A stretch of DNA of 5,659 nucleotides from an uncultured Novosphingobium sp. (lineage in GTDB: Bacteria > Pseudomonadota > Alphaproteobacteria > Sphingomonadales > Sphingomonadaceae): NCBI GenBank assembly GCA_937897535.1, contig CALCQB010000042.1, positions 1-5,659 on the forward strand, read 5' to 3'. A program made the translations under genes and the position numbers. Under the pieces are notes generated by a model. That model was not told the DNA's origin, searched no databases, and saw only the letters and a list, made by a program, of their open reading frames with translations. Shown one piece after another: positions 1 through 5,659 of this stretch; the stretch's first letter is position 1, and every line of letters begins with the position of its first letter.

Positions 1-272
1 AGCGAAAACCGGAACGGGGTTGAACCTTCGGTCCGTGCATAGAACAGTGGGGGTGCGCGGAAGTGCTCGTCCCATGCCGGCCCGGCCCACACGGCTGAGA
101 GCGGGATCATGTGGGCAAGGTTGAGCGTGGAAATCGGCGGCGTGCGGACATTGGCGTAGACATGGCCGGGGAGTGATCCGAGCCAGGCCTCGACCGCGTT
201 CATGCCTTCGACGATCACCGTGAAATCGCGGCCCTGGATGACCTTCTCGACCAGCCGCAGCTTCTCGGCCGC
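1..272 (-). CDS. trbE: Internal fragment of a TrbE/VirB4-type conjugal transfer ATPase, partial at both ends
   Basis: The minus strand is open with no stop from about 272 to the left edge, giving roughly 90 residues. It reads AAEKLRLVEKVIQGRDF, then EAWLGSLPGHVYANVR, then STLNLAHMIPLSAVWAGP, and ends near EGSTPFRF. From memory of the family, this matches the stretch of TrbE/VirB4 proteins just before the Walker A motif: an EAWL-SLPG-ANVR block, an NLAH-PLSAVWAGP block and a TPFR block. These are cytoplasmic ATPases that power type IV secretion and conjugative pilus assembly. Full proteins are about 800 residues, so both the N-terminal part and the whole nucleotide-binding core are missing here. 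The C-terminal side is lost only because the window ends; the N-terminal side is lost at the junction with ntrB. No other transfer gene is visible. The trbE assignment is firm at family level; a virB4 homologue of another transfer class is the alternative. Confidence 0.8.
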
Positions 273-273
273 A
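258..273. other. Junction between the trbE fragment and truncated ntrB
   Basis: Family-like TrbE sequence on the minus strand runs up to about 272 (AAEKLR), and family-like NtrB sequence on the plus strand starts at about 258-261 (QLLGRKLEEKDRALT). Bases 258-272, CAGCTTCTCGGCCGC, read sensibly in both proteins, so the exact breakpoint cannot be placed and a short microhomology is likely. In the ntrB frame, codons upstream of 258 no longer resemble the expected HEIKNPL-GIRGAAQLL segment, and the frame meets a TGA at 174-176. Both genes lose their 5' portions here, head to head. No insertion sequence, tRNA, integrase or target duplication is visible at the join. Confidence 0.75.
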
Positions 274-905
274 AGCTGGAGGAGAAAGACCGGGCACTCA
301 CCGTCCTGATCGCCGACGAGGTCGACCGGATTGCCAAGCTGATCGACCAGATGCAGTCGCTGTCGAGCCGCACCGCGCTCGAGCTTGCCCCGTGCAACCT
401 CCACGAAGCCGTACGCCGGGCCAGTGCGGTGATCGAGGCCGGGGGCAAGGCACCGCCGATCGTCGAGGAATTCGACCCGTCGTTGCCGCTGGTGCTCGGC
501 AATGCCGATGCGCTGGTCCAGGTGCTGATCAACCTGCTGGCCAACGCTGCTGATGCCACGGTCGGGCAGAGCGACCGCCGGATCGCGATTCGCACCCGCT
601 TTGCCAGTGGGCTCCAGCTCCACACCGGGGCCGATGGCCGCGCGCTGCGCCTGCCGATCGAGCTCAGGATCAGCGACAACGGCCCCGGGATCGCCGCCGA
701 TCTGCGCGAGCACGTGTTCGAGCCGTTCGTCTCTTCGAAGAAAAGCGGTCAAGGGCTGGGGCTAGCGCTGGTCCGGAGGTTGCTGCGCGACATGAACGGG
801 CGGATCAATCACGACCGCGACGACAGCACGGGCCTCACGCATTTTCGCGTCCACCTCCCGGTCGCGCGCGAAGGCAGGAAACTCATCCAGGGAGAAGCGG
901 CATGA
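258..905 (+). CDS. ntrB: Nitrogen regulation sensor kinase NtrB (GlnL), 5'-truncated
   Basis: About 215 C-terminal residues of the cytoplasmic nitrogen sensor kinase that, in known systems, phosphorylates and dephosphorylates NtrC under PII control. The sequence opens inside the second dimerisation helix (RKLEEKDRALT, then IADEVDRIAKLIDQMQ), which is highly typical of alphaproteobacterial NtrB. The HATPase_c domain follows: N box LINLLANAADAT with the key Asn at 543-545, G1 box DNGPGIA from 675, F box FEPFVSSKK, and G2 box GQGLGLA from 747. Missing are the PAS domain and the H box with the phosphoacceptor His, about 150 residues judged by usual NtrB length. The frame is open back to 177, but the first in-frame ATG is at 351, inside the domain, and has no convincing ribosome site. 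As it stands this cannot autophosphorylate. The stop overlaps the ntrC start (ATGA), indicating translational coupling. Confidence 0.9.
   Translation, partial: QLLGRKLEEKDRALTVLIADEVDRIAKLIDQMQSLSSRTALELAPCNLHEAVRRASAVIEAGGKAPPIVEEFDPSLPLVLGNADALVQVLINLLANAADATVGQSDRRIAIRTRFASGLQLHTGADGRALRLPIELRISDNGPGIAADLREHVFEPFVSSKKSGQGLGLALVRRLLRDMNGRINHDRDDSTGLTHFRVHLPVAREGRKLIQGEAA
889..894 (+). promoter_or_regulatory. Ribosome binding site of ntrC
   Basis: AGGGAG lies 7 bases before the ATG at 902, inside the last codons of ntrB. It supports the ATG at 902 as the ntrC start. With the ATGA overlap it suggests that ntrB and ntrC are translated from one message. Confidence 0.65.
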
Positions 906-2305
906 GCGTCTTGCTGGTCGAAGACGATCCCGGCATCGCCCTGGTCATCACCGCCGCGCTCGAGGCCGAGGGATTTGCGGTCACCGGCTGCGATTCGATC
1001 GCTGAGCGCGACCGGCTGCTGGCGCGCGAGACGTTTTCTGCGCTGGTAACCGATGTGATGCTGACCGACGGCGACGGGATCGAGACGATCGGCGCAGTCC
1101 GGGCCGCGGCGCCCGACATGCCGATCATCATCCTGTCGGCACAGAATACGCTCGATACTGCCGTGCGCGCGACCGATACCGGGGCCTTCGAATACTTCCC
1201 CAAGCCGTTCGACATCGATGAACTGGCCCGCACGGTCCGGCAGGCGGTCGGCAATGCCCGAACGCGCGGATCGGACGATGGCGAGGTTCCGGTCGCCGGA
1301 CTACCGCTGGTCGGGCGGTCGGCGGCGATGCAAACGGTCTACCGGATGATCACCCGGGTGCTGCGCAACGATCTGACCGTGCTGGTGCTGGGGGAAAGCG
1401 GCACCGGCAAGGAACTGGTTGCCGAGGCGATCCACCAGCTCGGCCACCGCAAGACCGGGCCGTTCGTCGCGGTCAATACCGCCGCGATTCCCGCCGAACT
1501 GATCGAGAGCGAACTGTTCGGGCACGAGAAGGGCGCGTTCACCGGCGCGGTTGCGCGCCATGCCGGCAAGTTCGAGCAGGCCAGCGGCGGGACGCTGTTC
1601 CTCGACGAGATCGGCGATATGCCGCTCGACGCCCAGACCCGGCTGCTGCGTTCCCTGCAATCGGGCAAGATTCGCCGGGTCGGCGGGCGCGAAGAGATCG
1701 CGGTCGACGTCCGGATCGTCGCCGCGACCAACAAGGATCTTGAACCGATGATCGCGGCCGGATCGTTCCGCGAGGATCTGTTCTACCGGCTCAACGTGGT
1801 GCCGATCACCCTGCCGCCGCTGCGCGAACGCAGCGACGACATCCCGGCGCTGGCCCGGCATTTCCTGCATCTGGCGGCCGGGGAAGGGCTGCCCCGCCAT
1901 AGCCTGAGCGACGATGCGGCTCATTTGCTGGCGTCCCAGCCGTGGCGCGGCAACGTCCGCGAACTGCGCAATTTCATCTACCGCCTGGCCTTGCTGGTCC
2001 GTGATGACCGGATCGAGGCCGACGCCATCGACCCGCTGCTGGTCCAGATCGCTCCGGTCGATGCCGGGGGCGAGGGGCAGGGGATCGGACCGGCGGTGGA
2101 GCAATGGCTGGCGCGCGAACGTCCCGCGGCCGGCCAGGTCTATGATGCTGCGCTGGCCGCCTTCGAGCGTCCGTTGTTCCTGGCCGCGCTGCGCGAAACC
2201 CAGGGCAACCAGCTGCGCGCCGCGCAATTGCTCGGGATCAACCGCAACACCTTGCGCAAGCGCCTGACCGAACTGGCGATTGATCCGGCCGAGGCCCAGC
2301 GCTGA
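902..2305 (+). CDS. ntrC: Nitrogen regulation response regulator NtrC (GlnG), sigma-54 activator
   Basis: This 467-residue protein has the normal NtrC length and order. The receiver domain spans about residues 1-115, with the acidic pocket E7-D8-D9, probable phosphoacceptor D51 in TDVMLTDGDG, the S79 switch residue and K101 in FPKPF. The central AAA+ domain (about 135-365) has Walker A GESGTGKE at 164-171, GAFTGA at 211-216, Walker B GTLFLDE at 230-236, and FREDLFYRLN at 289-298 with the arginine-finger region. A C-terminal Fis-type helix-turn-helix lies at about 431-456 (AAQLLGINRNTLRKRL). By family knowledge, phosphorylated NtrC oligomerises at enhancers and uses ATP to open sigma-54 promoters of nitrogen-scavenging genes such as glnA, glnK and amtB. 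All parts for this are intact. One small oddity is Thr where the motif after the phospho-Asp usually has Pro. Its kinase partner ntrB lies immediately upstream but is truncated in this window. Confidence 0.96.
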   Translation: MSVLLVEDDPGIALVITAALEAEGFAVTGCDSIAERDRLLARETFSALVTDVMLTDGDGIETIGAVRAAAPDMPIIILSAQNTLDTAVRATDTGAFEYFPKPFDIDELARTVRQAVGNARTRGSDDGEVPVAGLPLVGRSAAMQTVYRMITRVLRNDLTVLVLGESGTGKELVAEAIHQLGHRKTGPFVAVNTAAIPAELIESELFGHEKGAFTGAVARHAGKFEQASGGTLFLDEIGDMPLDAQTRLLRSLQSGKIRRVGGREEIAVDVRIVAATNKDLEPMIAAGSFREDLFYRLNVVPITLPPLRERSDDIPALARHFLHLAAGEGLPRHSLSDDAAHLLASQPWRGNVRELRNFIYRLALLVRDDRIEADAIDPLLVQIAPVDAGGEGQGIGPAVEQWLARERPAAGQVYDAALAAFERPLFLAALRETQGNQLRAAQLLGINRNTLRKRLTELAIDPAEAQR

Positions 2306-2332
2306 AGCGACGCCCTGGCAGGGTAAAACGAC

Positions 2333-2360
2333 TTGCATATTTGCAACAGTAGTGTTGTAA
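2333..2360. repeat. Two overlapping palindromes before ntrY, possible operator
   Basis: The first palindrome is TTGCA-TATT-TGCAA (2333-2346), with 5-base arms that match perfectly. The second has arms TTGCAACA (2341-2348) and TGTTGTAA (2353-2360) around GTAG, matching at 7 of 8 arm positions. They share the TTGCAA at 2341-2346. Both lie inside the candidate promoter, mostly between its -35 and -10 boxes, where a bound dimeric regulator would block polymerase. GCAAC recurs at 2365-2369, next to the start codon. Candidate ligands are the Fis-type regulators encoded here (NtrX or NtrC), but no binding consensus was matched with confidence. Confidence 0.45.
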
Positions 2361-2361
2361 T
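2333..2361 (+). promoter_or_regulatory. Candidate sigma-70-type promoter for ntrY(X)
   Basis: In the AT-rich gap between ntrC and ntrY, TTGCAT (2333-2338) and TGTAAT (2356-2361) are 17 bases apart, the ideal spacing. The -10 element matches TATAAT at 5 of 6 positions; the -35 element matches only TTG. Transcription would begin at about 2367-2369, only 2-4 bases before the ntrY ATG at 2371. That would fit a leaderless or near-leaderless message and the lack of a ribosome site there. This is inference from pattern only. A sigma-54 promoter was checked for and not found. Confidence 0.4.
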
Positions 2362-2370
2362 CGGGCAACG

Positions 2371-4590
2371 ATGAGCGATCCCGGTTCCCTGATGCGCGCC
2401 AAACACTGGCCGAGCTGGTGGCGCCGCCTGCAGATCGCAATCCGCCGCGCCAACCTGATCCCGGTGCTTGAGATCGGCTCGATCGTGGCGTTCGTGGTGA
2501 TGACCGCGTTCACCTGGTACAAGTTTTCCTCCACCGCCGGCACCGGCAAGCTGCTCCCGACCGACCTGACCTCATCGCTGCTGGTCGGAACGCTGGTTCC
2601 GGCGATGGCTATCCTGGTCCTGCTGGGACGGCGGCTGGCGCTGCGCCGCGCGGCCGAACGGGCCGGGGGAAGCAGCGGCAAGCTGCACGTCCGGCTGGTG
2701 TTCCTGTTCTCGCTGATTTCGGCCGTGCCGACCCTGCTGGTGGTGATCTTCGCTTCGTTCCTGTTCCAGACCGGGGTCGAGTTCTGGTTCTCGGACAAGT
2801 CCCGCGGGTTGATCGAGAACGCCAACCAGCTGGCGCGGGCCTATTACGAGCAGACCGAACGCGACCTTGAGCTCGAATCGCTGGCAATGGCGGCAGACCT
2901 TGGCGACTTCCTCAGCCGTGAAGCGATCAACAGCCCGGCTTTCCCGGAATACTACGGCTATCAGGTCCAGCAGCGCAAAATCAGCGAATCGACCATCCTG
3001 CAAAAGGGCACCGACGGCGGTCTTCACCGCGCCGCCTTTGCCCGCGGGCCGGAGCCGTTGTCCGAGCAGATTGCCGCCGGGGTGCTGCGCCAGCTAGATG
3101 GCGGTTCGGCGATCGTGGTCAGTTCGACCGGGAATTCTATCCAGGCGGTCACCCCGATCGACCGGCGGGCCGGCGTCTACCTCTACACCGCGCGCAAATC
3201 GGATCTGCTCTCGACCGGCTATGCCCAGAACGTGCTGCGATCTTATGATGAGCTGACTCAACGCGCGCGAATCCAGCAATTGCGGTTCAATGTGCTGCTG
3301 TTTGTCGCCAGCCTTGGCCTGGTCGGATTGTCGGTGTGGTTTGCGCTGCGGTTTGCCGACCGGCAGGTCGAGCCGCTCTACGATCTGGTCGACGCAGCCC
3401 GCGAAGTCGGGGCCGGAAACTTTGCGATGCGGATCGAGGGCCGGACCGGAACCGACGAAATCGGCCTGCTTAACCGCGCGTTCAACCGCATGACTCAACA
3501 GCTGGACCGCCAGACCCAGGATCTGGTCGGTGCCAACCAGCAGCTGGATGAGCGCCGGACCTTTATCGAAACCGTGCTGGAATCGGTTTCGGCGGGCATC
3601 ATCTCGACCGATGCACGCGGCCGGATCAGGCTGATCAACGGCCAGGCGCAAAAGCTGCTGCTCGAACGCGATGCCCAGCCACCGATCGGCAAAAAATTCG
3701 CTTCAGTCGCACCCGAAATTGCGGTGCTGGCCGAAAGCGGGCGCGAGGGCGGGGTGGTGCAGTACTCACGCGGCAGCGAACTGCTGACCCTGGCGGTCAA
3801 GGCGACCAAAGGCAGCGCCGGGACCGTGGTGACGTTCGAGGACATCACCCGCCAGTTGCTCGACCAGCGTCAGGCGGCCTGGTCCGACGTCGCCCGGCGG
3901 ATCGCGCACGAAATCAAGAACCCGCTGACCCCGATCCAGCTCGCCGCAGAGCGGCTCAAGCGGCGCTATACCCGGCTGGTTTCGGCCGATGCCGAACTGT
4001 TCGAGGAGCTGACCGGCACCATCATCCGGCAGGTTGGCGAATTGCGGCGAATGGTCGATGAATTTTCGTCGTTTGCGCGGTTGCCCAAGCCGGTGTTCCG
4101 CGGCGAGGATCCAGTCGACCTGGCCCGGCAGGCGCTGTTCCTGCAGGAAGTGGCCCGCCCCGACATCAATTTTGCCTTCGCCGCCGACACCGATCTGGGG
4201 ATCGTCGCTTGCGATCGCCACCAGTTCGGGCAGGCAATGACCAACGTCCTCAAAAACGCGGCTGAAGCGATCGAGGCTCGCCAGAAGACCAGCGAAGCGG
4301 ACTATCGCGGGCGGATCGCCGTTACGCTCAAGGGCAACAGCGAAGACGTGACCGTGACGATCGCCGATAACGGCATCGGCCTGCCGCTGGACAAGGAGCG
4401 GATTGCCGAACCCTATGTGACGACCCGCGAAAAGGGGACCGGGCTGGGGCTCGCGATCGTCAAGAAGATCGTCGAGGAACACGGCGGTGAAATGATCTTC
4501 GCCGGGGGCGACCCCGACGGGACAGTCGTGACCATGCGGTTCGCCCGCGATCCGCTCTCGGGCCAGCGCGCCCCGGAAGCGGCCGAATAG
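2371..4590 (+). CDS. ntrY: Membrane nitrogen/redox sensor histidine kinase NtrY
   Basis: A 739-residue sensor kinase with full NtrY architecture. Three N-terminal membrane segments (about 29-50, 69-86 and 108-132) precede a periplasmic sensing region (about 133-305) and a fourth segment (about 308-329). A HAMP linker follows at about 327-380, then a coiled-coil-like stretch and a PAS domain (about 398-500, ETVLESVSAGIISTD). The HisKA H box is ARRIAHEIKNPLTPIQ, with phosphoacceptor H513. The HATPase_c domain has N box NVLKNAAEAIEA (N629), G1 DNGIGLP (D666) and G2 GTGLGLA (689-695). It should autophosphorylate and pass phosphate to NtrX, encoded 23 bases downstream. In other alphaproteobacteria the pair is tied to nitrogen, respiratory/redox and envelope control; the signal here is unknown. 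The ATG at 2371 is chosen because it is the first after the gap, though no clear Shine-Dalgarno precedes it. A second in-frame ATG at 2392 (M8) is no better supported. Confidence 0.95.
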   Translation: MSDPGSLMRAKHWPSWWRRLQIAIRRANLIPVLEIGSIVAFVVMTAFTWYKFSSTAGTGKLLPTDLTSSLLVGTLVPAMAILVLLGRRLALRRAAERAGGSSGKLHVRLVFLFSLISAVPTLLVVIFASFLFQTGVEFWFSDKSRGLIENANQLARAYYEQTERDLELESLAMAADLGDFLSREAINSPAFPEYYGYQVQQRKISESTILQKGTDGGLHRAAFARGPEPLSEQIAAGVLRQLDGGSAIVVSSTGNSIQAVTPIDRRAGVYLYTARKSDLLSTGYAQNVLRSYDELTQRARIQQLRFNVLLFVASLGLVGLSVWFALRFADRQVEPLYDLVDAAREVGAGNFAMRIEGRTGTDEIGLLNRAFNRMTQQLDRQTQDLVGANQQLDERRTFIETVLESVSAGIISTDARGRIRLINGQAQKLLLERDAQPPIGKKFASVAPEIAVLAESGREGGVVQYSRGSELLTLAVKATKGSAGTVVTFEDITRQLLDQRQAAWSDVARRIAHEIKNPLTPIQLAAERLKRRYTRLVSADAELFEELTGTIIRQVGELRRMVDEFSSFARLPKPVFRGEDPVDLARQALFLQEVARPDINFAFAADTDLGIVACDRHQFGQAMTNVLKNAAEAIEARQKTSEADYRGRIAVTLKGNSEDVTVTIADNGIGLPLDKERIAEPYVTTREKGTGLGLAIVKKIVEEHGGEMIFAGGDPDGTVVTMRFARDPLSGQRAPEAAE

Positions 4591-4599
4591 TTTTGCGTT

Positions 4600-4608
4600 G
4601 AGGTAAGG
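4600..4608 (+). promoter_or_regulatory. Ribosome binding site of ntrX
   Basis: GAGGTAAGG ends 5 bases before the ATG at 4614 and offers both GAGG and AAGG cores. It fixes the ntrX start. It lies in the 23-base gap after the ntrY stop, with no room for a terminator, so ntrY and ntrX are probably co-transcribed. Confidence 0.7.
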
Positions 4609-4613
4609 TTGCA

Positions 4614-5659
4614 ATGGCCCTGGAAATCCTGATCGTTGACGATGAACGCGACATTCGCGAGCTGGTAGCCGGCGTGCTGAGCGACGAAGGCTTTCAGTGC
4701 CGCACGGCCGGCGACAGCACTTCGGCGCTGGCGATGATCGACGAGCGCCGCCCCAGCCTCGTCCTGCTAGACGTCTGGCTGCACGGCAGCCCGATGGACG
4801 GCCTGGAAGTGCTCGACGCGATCAAGGCGCGCGAGCCGGAACTGCCGGTGATCATCTTTTCCGGCCACGGCAATATCGATACGGCGGTGTCCGCGATCGG
4901 GCGCGGGGCGATGGACTTCATCGAGAAGCCGTTCGAGGCCGAACGGCTGCTGCTGCTGGTCGCCCGCGCGACCGAGACCGAGCGCTTGCGCCGCGAAAAC
5001 GCGCGGCTGCGCGAAGGCTTTGTCACGGCCGACGAGTTCACCGGTAATTCCAGCGCGATCAACACCGTCCGTGCGACGCTCAAGCGGGTGGCCAATACCG
5101 GCAGCCGCCTGTTGATCAGCGGCCCGGCGGGATCGGGCAAGGAAGTGGCCGCGCGGCTGCTCCATTCATGGAGTGCGCGCGCCGACAATGCTTTCGTAAC
5201 GGTCAATTCGGCCCGTATCACCCCCGAACGGTTCGAACAGGAGCTGTTTGGCGAGGAGGCCGACGGCAGGCTGGTGCGCCCCGGCCTGCTCGAAATGGCC
5301 GATGGCGGCACGCTTTATCTCGATGAAGTGGCCGATATGCCGATCAGCACGCAGGCGCGAATCCTGCGGGTGCTGACCGACCAGAGCTTCGTCCGCGGGG
5401 GCGGCACCCGCCAGTTGGGGGTGGACGTGCGGGTGGTCTCCTCCACCGCGCGCGAGCTGGAGGTGGAAATCGCCGAAAAGCGCTTCCGTGAGGATCTGTT
5501 CTACCGCCTCAACGTGGTGCCCATTGCCATCCCCTCGCTGGCCGACCGGCGCGACGATATCCCCGCGCTGGCCGATCACTTCTTCACCCGCCACGCGCGC
5601 GAGCAGGGCCTGCCCGCACCGGTTGTCGCGCCCGAGGCATTGGCGGCGCTGCAAGCTTA
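4614..5659 (+). CDS. ntrX: Response regulator NtrX, 3'-truncated by the window edge
   Basis: The first 348 residues of a protein that is usually about 450-460 long; the frame is open to the right edge. The receiver domain (about 1-118) has acidic pocket D9-D10-E11, phosphoacceptor D53 (LLDVWL), S83 and K105 in IEKPF. The GSPMDGLEVL and FSGHGNIDTAVSAIGRGAMD blocks are characteristic of NtrX. A short helical linker leads to the AAA+ domain: Walker A GPAGSGKE at 170-177, Walker B GTLYLDEVADM starting at about 232, and FREDLFYRLN near the arginine finger. The loop that carries GAFTGA in sigma-54 activators is shortened and replaced by sequence around EEADGRLVRPG (214-224), so canonical sigma-54 contact is not expected. 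The missing C-terminus should hold a Fis-type helix-turn-helix. NtrY, just upstream, is the expected partner kinase. The window ends on a HindIII site, AAGCTT (5653-5658), but the coding sense is normal up to the last base. Confidence 0.95.
   Translation, partial: MALEILIVDDERDIRELVAGVLSDEGFQCRTAGDSTSALAMIDERRPSLVLLDVWLHGSPMDGLEVLDAIKAREPELPVIIFSGHGNIDTAVSAIGRGAMDFIEKPFEAERLLLLVARATETERLRRENARLREGFVTADEFTGNSSAINTVRATLKRVANTGSRLLISGPAGSGKEVAARLLHSWSARADNAFVTVNSARITPERFEQELFGEEADGRLVRPGLLEMADGGTLYLDEVADMPISTQARILRVLTDQSFVRGGGTRQLGVDVRVVSSTARELEVEIAEKRFREDLFYRLNVVPIAIPSLADRRDDIPALADHFFTRHAREQGLPAPVVAPEALAALQA

Noticed and set aside
215..679. A 154-residue minus-strand open frame spanning the trbE/ntrB join
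   Set aside because: It is in a different frame from the TrbE-like reading, is Ser/Arg-rich with no recognisable motif, and mostly lies antisense to ntrB.
2313..2323. CCCTGGCAGGG palindrome just after the ntrC stop, as a possible terminator
   Set aside because: The stem is only 4-5 pairs with a minimal loop, and TAAAACG follows instead of a T run, so it is not a convincing intrinsic terminator.
2316..2337. Possible sigma-54 promoter (TGGCA ... TTGCA) before ntrY
   Set aside because: The GG and GC elements are 18 bases apart instead of the strictly required 12, so the match is coincidental.
1301..2440. A 379-residue minus-strand open frame antisense to ntrC
   Set aside because: It lies opposite a fully recognisable ntrC, shows no domain, is rich in Gln/Arg/Gly as expected of a GC-rich shadow frame, and has no ribosome site.
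3766..4614. A 282-residue minus-strand open frame antisense to the ntrY kinase core
   Set aside because: It is a shadow of ntrY created by high GC content; no family features are seen.
5653..5658. HindIII site at the right edge as a sign of a cloning junction
   Set aside because: The ntrX reading frame stays family-like to the last base (ALAALQA), so there is no sign of foreign sequence. It may be the end of a restriction fragment or chance.

Overview
The window looks like alphaproteobacterial DNA, most likely from a sphingomonad (Sphingomonas, Novosphingobium or Erythrobacter type). This rests on high GC content, codon use strongly biased to G/C at third positions, and the gene order ntrB-ntrC-ntrY-ntrX. 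The genus is inferred from the general flavour of the proteins, because no search could be run.

Layout. Bases 1 to about 272 carry, on the minus strand, an internal piece of a TrbE/VirB4-type conjugation ATPase that runs off the left edge. At about 258-273 this piece joins abruptly, head to head, to a 5'-truncated ntrB (nitrogen sensor kinase) on the plus strand. ntrB has lost its PAS domain and phosphoacceptor-histidine region and keeps only the end of the dimerisation helix and the ATPase domain, to 905. ntrC (902-2305) overlaps ntrB by ATGA and is intact. A 65-base, unusually AT-rich gap (2306-2370) contains a candidate promoter interlaced with two overlapping palindromes. ntrY (2371-4590), a membrane sensor kinase, is intact. 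A 23-base gap with a good ribosome binding site leads into ntrX (4614 to the right edge), which is cut off inside its AAA+ domain.

How the genes work together. NtrB/NtrC is the classical cytoplasmic nitrogen-status pair: in known systems PII-controlled NtrB phosphorylates NtrC, which activates sigma-54 promoters. NtrY/NtrX is the paralogous membrane pair linked in other alphaproteobacteria to nitrogen metabolism, redox and envelope functions. NtrC here has every element expected of a sigma-54 activator, including GAFTGA. NtrX lacks GAFTGA, so it should not activate sigma-54 polymerase in the usual way.

The most unusual point is the trbE::ntrB junction. It is either a real rearrangement involving a conjugative element or an assembly, amplification or cloning chimera, and the sequence alone cannot decide. 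The rest is a well-formed ntr locus; I see no clearly new system. The second item worth attention is the palindromic control region before ntrY.
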